NCBI GenBank assembly: GCA_902795675.1 | Contig: CADBLZ010000076.1 | Coordinates: 1-9,221, forward strand | Length of the DNA stretch: 9,221 bases | Direction of reading: 5' to 3' | Source: an uncultured Erysipelotrichaceae bacterium | GTDB taxonomy: Bacteria > Bacillota_I > Bacilli_A > RF39 > UBA660 | Part shown: positions 1 to 4,956 of the stretch, in pieces | How positions within the stretch are numbered: the stretch's first letter is position 1 | How the letters are laid out: each line of letters starts with the position of its first letter | The notes under the pieces: generated by a model | Seen by the model: only the letters and a program-made list of their open reading frames with translations | The model's database searches: none | Told to the model about the DNA's origin: nothing | Program-made: the position numbers and the translations under genes

Positions 1-586
1 CCTTTTTACCTTCTACATATGTAATATCATGATTATTTTCATCTATTGTTTTAATATCAGTAACATCGGCATGACTAATTAAAGTTACACCTTTATCTTC
101 TAAGTAATCACAAATACCTTGAATATAACCAGGTAATTTATCACTACCTAAATGTTTTTGTTTAATAATTAATAACTTTGAGCCAGCAATAGCGACTTTC
201 TTTTTAATTTCGTTTGCTTCATCAATGTTAGATGGATATGTTTCTGCTGTCATCTTAAATTTATCAAAGATTTCTTCAGTATCATCAATCAATTTATAAG
301 CTTCTGATTCACTCATATACTTAGTTAAATCACTCTTACCTAATTTAGGAATATAATTTAACTTACCATCAGAGAATGTACCTGCTCCACCATAACCTGA
401 CATAATTGCACATGGATTACAGTTTTGACAAGGAACACCATTCTTGTTCATTGGGCAAAATCTTCTTGGAACGTCAAATCCTTTATCAATTAAACATATT
501 TTTAGCTTTTGATTACTTTCAGCTAATTCATAAGCTGCAAATAATCCGGCAGGACCAGCTCCTACAATAACAACATCATATTTCAT
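1..586 (-). CDS. FAD-dependent oxidoreductase, COG2509-like (3' end outside window)
   Basis: An open frame of 195 codons runs from ATG at 586 to the window edge with no stop, so the C-terminal part is missing. The N-terminus is a Rossmann-type dinucleotide fold: a beta strand, then GAGPAG at residues 9-14, and an acidic residue (D34) at the end of the second strand. A cysteine-rich stretch follows (C44, C53, C56, C59), then GYGGAGTFSDGKLN at 64-77. Cysteines leading into a GGAG-FSDGK motif are, from memory, the signature of the uncharacterised FAD-dependent dehydrogenases of COG2509. FAD binding is inferred from the fold and the substrate is unknown. GGGTGG lies 5 bases before the ATG as a ribosome binding site. 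The gene follows obg after a terminator and is probably transcribed separately. No signal peptide or membrane segment is visible. Confidence 0.8.
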   Translation of the reverse strand, partial: MKYDVVIVGAGPAGLFAAYELAESNQKLKICLIDKGFDVPRRFCPMNKNGVPCQNCNPCAIMSGYGGAGTFSDGKLNYIPKLGKSDLTKYMSESEAYKLIDDTEEIFDKFKMTAETYPSNIDEANEIKKKVAIAGSKLLIIKQKHLGSDKLPGYIQGICDYLEDKGVTLISHADVTDIKTIDENNHDITYVEGKK

Positions 587-602
587 ATAACCACCCAAAT
601 TT

Positions 603-631
603 ATTATAACTAAAAAAAGAATTAATTTAAA
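603..631 (-). promoter_or_regulatory. Possible promoter of the FAD oxidoreductase gene
   Basis: A perfect TATAAT lies at 608-603 and a weak TTTAAA (-35-like) at 631-626, 17 bases upstream and inside the terminator hairpin of obg. The predicted start of transcription, about 596, falls on the ribosome binding site, so the leader would be only about ten bases. The -10 match is good but AT-rich chance matches are common. Confidence 0.35.
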
Positions 632-643
632 TAATTAATTCTT
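612..643 (-). terminator. Rho-independent terminator of obg
   Basis: On the minus strand AAGAATTAATT (643-633) and AATTAATTCTT (627-617) form a perfect 11-bp stem with the five-base loop ATTTA, followed by five T (616-612). The stem has only one G-C pair, so it is weaker than the others in the window. It overlaps the obg stop codon (644-642). Confidence 0.7.
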
Positions 644-1919
644 ATTCTTTAAAAGTAAACATATAGTTCATGATAGCAACATCGTCACCAGGCATAGCTC
701 CTTGTCTTTCAAGTTCTTCATCTACGCCCATCTTCTTTAACTTAGCAGCAAATCTTCTTACACCTTCATCTTCAGTGAATTTAGTAATTTTAAATAAGTC
801 TTCAACTTGTTTACCACTAACTACCCAAACACCATCTGGGTCACGATGTATTTCAAAAGGTTTATTCTCTACATATGTATAAACAACTTTATCAGCTACT
901 GGTTTAATTATTTCATCTTCTTTTTCGTTTTCAACATCTAAAGCATCAGCTAATACTGTAATCATATTATCTAGACCACTTTGTTCCATACAGCTGATTT
1001 CAATAATTTCTTTATCTTTAAATTCTTTCTTAAATAATTCTAAATTTTCTTTAGCATTAGGTAAATCCATCTTATTAGCGATAATAACTTCCTTTTTATT
1101 CTTAACAAGATCATTATAAGATTCTAGTTCTTTTCTTATTAACTTATAATCTTCAATCGGATTTCTTCCTTCTTCAGCACCCATATCAATAACATGAGCT
1201 ATTATTTTTGTTCTTTCAGCATGTTTTAAGAACTTATCACCTAAACCAGCACCTTCAGAAGCACCTTCAATTAAACCTGGTAGGTCAGCCATTACAAATG
1301 TTCTTTGATCTTTTAATTTAACAACACCTAAATTAGGAGATAAAGTTGTAAAGTGATAAGCAGCAATCTTAGGATTAGCTGAACTAATAAGTGAAAGAAT
1401 AGTACTCTTACCAACTGATGGTAAACCTACTAAACCAATATCAGCTAAAACTTTAAGTTCAACTTTAACTCTCTTATCTTCTCCTTCACGACCATATTCA
1501 CTAAATTTTGGAGCTGGGTTATCATGTGTAGCAAAAGAAGCATTACCTCTTCCACCTTTTCCACCATGTGAAATAATACATTCTTCACCATCTCTTGTTA
1601 AATCACAAATAAGTTCGTTATTGCTTAAATCAGTAACAACAGTTCCTTCTGGTACTTTAATAACAACTGGTTCAGCATTAGCACCATGTCTATCTGATCC
1701 TTTACCATTAACACCTTTGTCACCCTTAACAATCTTCTTGTATCTTAAATCAATTAATGTTTTTAAACCTTTATCAACTTTAAAGATAATATCAGCACCA
1801 CGGCCACCATTACCTCCATTAGGTCCCCCCATTGCAACGTATTTTTCTCTTCTAAAAGATGTACAACCATCTCCACCTTTACCTGCAATAAGCTCCATTA
1901 TAACTTCATCTACGAACAT
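642..1919 (-). CDS. obg: GTPase Obg (ribosome assembly / stress GTPase)
   Basis: The 425-residue protein has the full three-domain Obg layout. The glycine-rich Obg fold covers about 1-158, with many GGxGG turns between 13 and 45 and near 119-125. The G domain (about 159-330) has the P-loop GLPSVGKS at 165-172, switch-I threonines T191-T192, DLPG at 212-215, NKMD at 282-285 and an S309-C310 G5 motif. The C-terminal OCT domain (about 340-425) carries the GVWVVSGKQVE and RRFAAKLKKMG motifs. Obg proteins bind the 50S subunit late in its assembly and link GTP/ppGpp level to growth, so a place behind the L21/L27 genes is usual in Firmicutes. ATG at 1919 is supported by AGGTG at 1931-1927. A terminator lies between rpmA and obg, so obg may rely on read-through or its own promoter. 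Confidence 0.97.
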   Translation of the reverse strand: MFVDEVIMELIAGKGGDGCTSFRREKYVAMGGPNGGNGGRGADIIFKVDKGLKTLIDLRYKKIVKGDKGVNGKGSDRHGANAEPVVIKVPEGTVVTDLSNNELICDLTRDGEECIISHGGKGGRGNASFATHDNPAPKFSEYGREGEDKRVKVELKVLADIGLVGLPSVGKSTILSLISSANPKIAAYHFTTLSPNLGVVKLKDQRTFVMADLPGLIEGASEGAGLGDKFLKHAERTKIIAHVIDMGAEEGRNPIEDYKLIRKELESYNDLVKNKKEVIIANKMDLPNAKENLELFKKEFKDKEIIEISCMEQSGLDNMITVLADALDVENEKEDEIIKPVADKVVYTYVENKPFEIHRDPDGVWVVSGKQVEDLFKITKFTEDEGVRRFAAKLKKMGVDEELERQGAMPGDDVAIMNYMFTFKE

Positions 1920-1937
1920 ATTTCTTCACCTACCTTT

Positions 1938-1946
1938 ATTCTATCA
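1938..1946 (-). promoter_or_regulatory. Possible extended -10 promoter of obg
   Basis: TGATAGAAT (1946-1938) is an extended -10 with a one-mismatch TATAAT box. No good -35 lies at 16-18 bases; that area is occupied by the rpmA terminator stem. Transcription would start near 1931, at the ribosome binding site. Suggestive only. Confidence 0.35.
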
Positions 1947-1955
1947 TAAAAAACT

Positions 1956-1980
1956 AAAAAGAAGACCAACAGGTCTTCTC
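1956..1980 (-). terminator. Rho-independent terminator after rpmA
   Basis: AGAAGACC (1979-1972) pairs with GGTCTTCT (1967-1960) over 8 bp around the loop TGTT; a G-U pair (1980/1959) can extend it. TTTT follows, and a second T6 run lies a few bases later (1953-1948). It starts 4 bases after the rpmA stop and closes the rplU-prp-rpmA unit. Confidence 0.85.
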
Positions 1981-1983
1981 ATA

Positions 1984-2271
1984 TTACATAACTTCGTAAA
2001 CAGAAACTTTCTTCTTATCTCTGCCAAGACGTTCAAATTTAACAACGCCTGTAACTTTAGCAAATAATGTATGATCTTTACCCATACCTACATTAGTTCC
2101 TGGATAAATTTTAGTTCCTCTTTGACGATATAGAATACTTCCTGCATTTACACGTTCACCGTCTGCAGCTTTAGCTCCTAATCTACGACCAGCTGAATCA
2201 CGACCGTTTTGAGTAGAACCTTGAGCCTTAACGTGAGCAAATAATTGGATATTTAAACTTAATCTATTCAT
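1984..2271 (-). CDS. rpmA: 50S ribosomal protein L27, with cleavable N-terminal extension
   Basis: The 95-residue protein carries the L27 core: STQNGRDS, then ILYRQRGTKIYPG, NVGMGKDHTLFA and a basic end (RDKKKVSVYEV). In Firmicutes L27 is made with a short N-terminal extension that Prp must remove after a phenylalanine so the tail can reach the peptidyl-transferase centre. Here the extension is MNRLSLNIQLF (1-11) followed by AHVKAQ, so the cut is expected between F11 and A12. The mature tail AHVKAQGST differs from the usual A(S/H)KKGxGS: the first lysine is valine and the following glycine is alanine. GAGGA (2286-2282) inside the end of prp is the ribosome binding site, and the gap to prp is 6 bases, which suggests coupled translation. 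Confidence 0.97.
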   Translation of the reverse strand: MNRLSLNIQLFAHVKAQGSTQNGRDSAGRRLGAKAADGERVNAGSILYRQRGTKIYPGTNVGMGKDHTLFAKVTGVVKFERLGRDKKKVSVYEVM

Positions 2272-2277
2272 AACTTA

Positions 2278-2586
2278 TTATTCCTCATTTCTAACTAGTA
2301 TATTCTTAGGATACTGACTCTCTAACTCTTGTAACGTAACAACCATATTATTTAATATCTTTTGGTTTATTTCAGTATCTTTCTTAACAGTTATCTTAAG
2401 ATAACCATCGTTTTCAACATAATTAACACTATCATCTAAAGCATTAATATCATTAACTGATGTAATAGCAATGCTAGAAACAGCAGCACATACAATATCT
2501 TCACCTTTAGCAGCATATCCTGCATGGCCAGCAATAGTGATTTCTTCAATTATGCCTTCAGTTTTATTTATAGTAACTTTAACCAT
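2278..2586 (-). CDS. prp: Ribosomal-processing cysteine protease Prp (DUF464 family)
   Basis: This 102-residue protein sits between rplU and rpmA, the usual place of Prp in Firmicutes. The catalytic pair is visible: H21 in GHAGYA (20-25) and C33 in DIVCAAVS (30-37), 12 residues apart as in the family. Prp removes the N-terminal extension of L27 (next gene), and that extension is present here, so gene and substrate agree. The ATG lies 2 bases after the rplU stop. I see no good Shine-Dalgarno sequence before it, so translation is probably coupled to rplU. The older label 'hypothetical DUF464 protein' refers to the same family. Confidence 0.95.
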   Translation of the reverse strand: MVKVTINKTEGIIEEITIAGHAGYAAKGEDIVCAAVSSIAITSVNDINALDDSVNYVENDGYLKITVKKDTEINQKILNNMVVTLQELESQYPKNILVRNEE

Positions 2587-2588
2587 AA

Positions 2589-2891
2589 TTATTTACTAAT
2601 CTTCTTAACAGTTAATTTAGTATATGGTTGTCTATGTCCTTTAGTATTTCTTGAAGATTTAGTTTTATTTTTATAAGTAAAAATTCTAATCTTCTTTTGT
2701 TTACCTTGTTTTTCAACTGTACAAGTAACTTTAGCACCATCTACAGTAGGGTTACCACTAACGCCGTCAACAAATAATACTTCATCAAAAGTAACTTCTT
2801 TGCCTACTTCAGCATCTAGTTTTTCAACATAGATTACGTCTCCTTCAGAAACATAATATTGTTTACCACCTGTAACAAATATAGCTTTCAT
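2589..2891 (-). CDS. rplU: 50S ribosomal protein L21
   Basis: The product is the 23S-rRNA-binding protein L21. It has the family start MKAIFVTGGKQYYV, then EGDVIYVEKLD, VDGAKVTCTVEKQGKQKKI and the conserved GHRQPYTKLTV near the C-terminus. I place the start at ATG 2891, giving 100 residues. An in-frame ATG at 2897 would add Met-Lys but has AAGGAGG only one base before it, while the ATG at 2891 has the ideal seven-base gap and gives the usual L21 N-terminus. It is the first gene of rplU-prp-rpmA, with a strong promoter and an L21 leader RNA upstream. Confidence 0.97.
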   Translation of the reverse strand: MKAIFVTGGKQYYVSEGDVIYVEKLDAEVGKEVTFDEVLFVDGVSGNPTVDGAKVTCTVEKQGKQKKIRIFTYKNKTKSSRNTKGHRQPYTKLTVKKISK

Positions 2892-2898
2892 CTTCATA

Positions 2899-2905
2899 CC
2901 TCCTT
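2899..2905 (-). promoter_or_regulatory. Ribosome binding site deciding the rplU start
   Basis: AAGGAGG at 2905-2899 is a full match to the anti-Shine-Dalgarno sequence. It is 7 bases from ATG 2891 but only 1 base from ATG 2897, so the internal ATG is the likely start. Confidence 0.9.
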
Positions 2906-2911
2906 ATATTT

Positions 2912-2990
2912 TTTTCAAGACGCGCCCTCAAGGTGACTTAAAAAGTACTTTATTACCTTTTTAGTGCGGTTTCAAAGAAAGCCTTCAAAA
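2912..2990 (-). ncRNA. L21 leader RNA (ribosomal protein autoregulatory leader)
   Basis: A leader of about 100 bases lies between the promoter and rplU. A closing stem can form between 2990-2981 (UUUUGAAGGC) and 2921-2912 (GUCUUGAAAA), nine of ten pairs with one G-G mismatch. Inside it are a small UUUC/GAAA hairpin (2980-2970) and AAGGU (2959-2955) pairing with ACCUU (2934-2930) around an AAAGUACUUU palindrome (2951-2942). GC-rich CCGCAC and GGGCGCG segments stand out in the AT-rich surroundings. Position and structure fit the L21 leader known upstream of rplU in low-GC Gram-positives, thought to let the ribosomal protein repress its own operon. No terminator-like T run follows the stem, so control would not be by a simple attenuator. 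Family assignment is from context and memory, not a model search. Confidence 0.75.
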
Positions 2991-2997
2991 CAACAAG

Positions 2998-3026
2998 ATT
3001 ATATCAGTATTATAGCATAAAGTCAA
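2998..3026 (-). promoter_or_regulatory. Strong promoter of the rplU-prp-rpmA operon
   Basis: TTGACT (3026-3021), a 17-base spacer and TATAAT (3003-2998), with a TG one base before the -10 (extended -10), make a near-consensus sigma-A promoter. Transcription should start near 2991, just before the L21 leader. The -35 begins 2 bases after the T run of the upstream terminator. Confidence 0.88.
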
Positions 3027-3028
3027 AT

Positions 3029-3064
3029 AAAAAAGGACTAAAAAAACCTTTTAAGTCCCTTTTT
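3029..3064 (-). terminator. Rho-independent terminator built from the last codons of the 3038-3901 gene
   Basis: GGGACT (3059-3054) pairs with AGTCCT (3039-3034; one G-U pair), and flanking A/T pairs extend the stem to about 10 bp. A short AAAA/TTTT pairing can form inside the loop. Six T follow at 3034-3029. The 5' arm is coding sequence and the 3' arm contains the TAG stop. Confidence 0.75.
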
Positions 3065-3901
3065 CTTTTTTGCCTCTTCTCTTTTGATATAACAATCAAC
3101 ATCAAGAGCTACTTTATCCTTGTTGTAATAGTCTTTTACAGCATCATCTATACTAAATAAACCAGAATGTTTTAAAGTACAATAACTATCTTCATAACTA
3201 ACTAAAATATCAGAATCATGATCATATTCATTAAGTATCTTAGTATATTCATCCATTATTTCTGAAGCTACATGACCATTTTGTAAAATGTAAGCTGCTA
3301 GCGCTGGATCAATAGGTTTAATTAAGAAGAATACTAAATCAGCTAGAACAACACCCATTAAATCAGCTTTTGTTTTAAACATCTCGTGTAAGTTATTCTT
3401 TACGTATATATCACCATCATCTTCAAATAATAATTCTCTAATTCTTTTACCAGCAATAAAATCTAATTCACTTTTAGATATTCTACCTTTATCAAATAAC
3501 ATTTGAAAAGCAAAGAACATATATCTATCAGTATAGTTATCACATATCTTCTTATATAAATCAGCGTAATAATCTTCATATAAGTCGATACTTAATCCTC
3601 TAGTTAAACTATTATCAATTAAACCTCTAAGTTTAATAACAAGCTCTCTACTATCTTTATCATCAAAAGTATTAATATCAACATATTTCTTAATTGCATT
3701 CATTAAGAATACTTTTTCTTCTGGGAATTGATCAAAGATATCACTTAATAGTTCACCACTCTTACTTGGGTCACCATGATTAACTCTATATTTAACAATA
3801 TCTTTTACTTGTTCATCTTTGATAACTTTCGTCATCATACCTAACATATAATTTGTTTTTACATTATTAGGAGTTAATTGTTTCTTCTTTTTCATCCTCA
3901 T
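3038..3901 (-). CDS. Conserved-looking protein of unknown function (287 residues)
   Basis: I do not recognise this protein. From ATG 3901 it has 287 residues; ATG 3913 would give 291 but lacks a ribosome binding site and lies within a few bases of the predicted transcription start. ATG 3895 (285 residues) is also possible, with GGGG six bases upstream. The product looks soluble and mostly helical. It has a lysine-rich N-terminus, a Tyr/Asp-rich middle and a hydrophobic helix around 185-198 (counted from ATG 3913) that contains an aspartate and is more likely buried than membrane-spanning. The end is very basic (REEAKKKKGLKRFF). There are no signal peptide, nucleotide-binding or metal-site motifs that I can see. 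It has its own promoter and terminator, so it is probably a single-gene unit between radC and the L21 operon. Codon use looks like its neighbours. Confidence 0.85.
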   Translation of the reverse strand: MRMKKKKQLTPNNVKTNYMLGMMTKVIKDEQVKDIVKYRVNHGDPSKSGELLSDIFDQFPEEKVFLMNAIKKYVDINTFDDKDSRELVIKLRGLIDNSLTRGLSIDLYEDYYADLYKKICDNYTDRYMFFAFQMLFDKGRISKSELDFIAGKRIRELLFEDDGDIYVKNNLHEMFKTKADLMGVVLADLVFFLIKPIDPALAAYILQNGHVASEIMDEYTKILNEYDHDSDILVSYEDSYCTLKHSGLFSIDDAVKDYYNKDKVALDVDCYIKREEAKKKKGLKRFF

Positions 3902-3924
3902 CCCCGCCTTCATATTACGGGCTT

Positions 3925-3953
3925 ATTATAACGAATTATTAACTATTTTTCAA
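3925..3953 (-). promoter_or_regulatory. Promoter of the unknown gene, inside the end of radC
   Basis: TTGAAA (3953-3948), a 17-base spacer and TATAAT (3930-3925) form a good sigma-A promoter. The -35 is made of the last radC codons and the spacer contains the radC stop. Transcription should start near 3918, giving a leader of less than 25 bases. CCCG (3920-3917) and CGGG (3906-3903) could form a small hairpin around the AAGG ribosome binding site. Confidence 0.75.
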
Positions 3954-4626
3954 ATACACCCGGTTTATTAACTAAATAACTGTAGTAATTATCTAAACCA
4001 ATAACTAAATGATCTAAAACATTAATATTAAGCATTCTTCCAATCTTGATAAAGTTTAAGGTTAACATATCATCTTCTTTAGATGGTGTTATATCTCCCG
4101 ATGGATGATTATGACATAAGATTACTGAACTACAATTTAACTTAACTCCTTCTCTAAAGACATCTCGAGGAAAAACTATACTTTGGTTATTTGTACCTAT
4201 AAACAAAATCTTTTTACTTATAATATGATTCTTATTATTTAAATATATTACTAGGAACTTTTCTTGTAGTTCATGTTCTAATTCATCTTTAACTACAAAG
4301 TAAGCATCTCTTGAATCATGAATAATTATCTTATCATCACTTTTACTATAAACTCTTTTAGCTAATTCTAAAGCAGATACTAAAATCATTGCTTTACTTT
4401 CACCCATTCCTTTTATATTTAGTAACGTTTCATAATTTAAACTATTAAACTCATTGATAGGTATTTCTTTTAAGATATTCATAGATAATGTTTTAACATT
4501 TATCATCTTAGTTCCTGTTCTAAGTAGAATACTTAATAATTCTATATTTGATAAACTCTTAACTCCATATTTTTTAAGTCTTTCTCTAGGTCTTTCATCT
4601 AATGGTAAATCTTTTATTAAATACAT
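3943..4626 (-). CDS. radC: RadC-family JAB/MPN-domain protein (UPF0758)
   Basis: The protein has the RadC layout: an N-terminal helix-hairpin-helix region (SNIELLSILLRTGTK, then LLNIKGMGESKA) and a C-terminal JAB/MPN domain. The JAMM metal site is intact: HNHPSGD followed by S and D in the HxHx7Sx2D pattern (H172, H174, S182, D185 from ATG 4626), with the upstream conserved glutamate in LQEKFLVIYLN (E122). The family was once linked to DNA repair, but its real function is unsettled. I start it at ATG 4626 (227 residues) because AGGTG (4637-4633) lies 6 bases upstream. A GTG three codons earlier (4635) is itself part of that ribosome binding site. The usual mreB/maf neighbourhood is absent; it follows the DUF1292-like gene after a terminator. 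Confidence 0.95.
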   Translation of the reverse strand: MYLIKDLPLDERPRERLKKYGVKSLSNIELLSILLRTGTKMINVKTLSMNILKEIPINEFNSLNYETLLNIKGMGESKAMILVSALELAKRVYSKSDDKIIIHDSRDAYFVVKDELEHELQEKFLVIYLNNKNHIISKKILFIGTNNQSIVFPRDVFREGVKLNCSSVILCHNHPSGDITPSKEDDMLTLNFIKIGRMLNINVLDHLVIGLDNYYSYLVNKPGVFEK

Positions 4627-4632
4627 CTTTTT

Positions 4633-4637
4633 CACCT
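4633..4637 (-). promoter_or_regulatory. Ribosome binding site deciding the radC start
   Basis: AGGTG at 4637-4633 precedes ATG 4626 by 6 bases. The in-frame GTG at 4635-4633 is the tail of this site and so is unlikely to be the start. No clear -35/-10 pair is visible; TATATT (4647-4642) is a weak -10 candidate. Confidence 0.75.
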
Positions 4638-4654
4638 ATATAATATATACGTAA

Positions 4655-4670
4655 GAATTATTTTTAATTC
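4655..4670 (-). repeat. Perfect 6-bp inverted repeat upstream of radC
   Basis: GAATTA and TAATTC flank four bases (4655-4660 and 4665-4670). The repeat sits where a -35 for radC would be expected. It could be an operator or chance in AT-rich DNA. It does not match the Bacillus LexA box, which is shorter (GAAC-N4-GTTC). Confidence 0.35.
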
Positions 4671-4674
4671 CTTT

Positions 4675-4712
4675 AAAAAAGAAGAGGAAGAATTACTCTT
4701 CTTCCTCTTCTT
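4675..4712 (-). terminator. Strong Rho-independent terminator of rnc-smc-DUF1292 unit
   Basis: A perfect 14-bp stem forms between 4712-4699 (AAGAAGAGGAAGAA) and 4692-4679 (TTCTTCCTCTTCTT), with a six-base loop, followed by four further T (4678-4675). The 5' arm is the run of glutamate codons at the end of the DUF1292-like gene, and its TAA stop overlaps the loop and stem. Confidence 0.9.
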
Positions 4713-4956
4713 CTATAAGACGATCCATAAAATCATTTAATATTTCATTTTTCGTTTCATTATCAACATCAATTACAGTAAATGGATTATCTTCAATAAC
4801 TTCACCAACTAGAAGTCTAATACCTAATTCATTAGTATCACTTGGCATGTAATTAGTATAGATAGTATATTTATGTTCTCCTTCAATAATAGCTAGAACA
4901 GTATACTTAACATCTATTCCAATATCATTCGTTTTCATAAATGTATTCTTTTTCAT
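4693..4956 (-). CDS. Small acidic DUF1292-like protein
   Basis: The 87-residue protein has a beta-rich core with an EGEHKYTIYTNYMP strand pair, a hydrophobic GIRLLVGEVI segment, a DNETKNEILNDFMDRL helix and a tail of six glutamates. The order and spacing recall the DUF1292 family (Bacillus YrzB type), whose members are also about 90 residues with an acidic end; this is from memory and fairly weak. Function is unknown. The start codon overlaps the smc stop (ATGA, 4956-4953). GGAGG (4968-4964), inside the end of smc, lies 7 bases upstream, so it is translated with smc and is the last gene of the rnc-smc unit. Its final codons also form the terminator stem. Confidence 0.75.
   Translation of the reverse strand: MKKNTFMKTNDIGIDVKYTVLAIIEGEHKYTIYTNYMPSDTNELGIRLLVGEVIEDNPFTVIDVDNETKNEILNDFMDRLIEEEEEE

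Noticed and set aside
1621..2067. Plus-strand open frame opposite obg and rpmA
   Set aside because: It is the antisense shadow of two certain genes, has proline/serine-rich low-complexity translation and no ribosome binding site. The same holds for the smaller plus-strand frames at 670-882, 4454-4654, 5068-5382 and 6745-6945.
3320..3361. Transmembrane segment in the unknown protein (about residues 185-198)
   Set aside because: The stretch is short, contains an aspartate and has no second segment or signal peptide; a buried helix is more likely.
4633..4635. GTG as start of radC (230 residues)
   Set aside because: The GTG is the end of the AGGTG ribosome binding site that serves ATG 4626; nothing suitable lies upstream of the GTG.
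4655..4670. LexA (SOS) box upstream of radC
   Set aside because: The outer GAA and TTC match, but the half-sites are 16 bases end to end instead of 12 and lack the C and G next to the spacer.
4953..4956. Mycoplasma-type genetic code (TGA = Trp)
   Set aside because: smc ends at TGA exactly where the family ends and where the next gene starts, and tryptophans checked in obg and smc are TGG.
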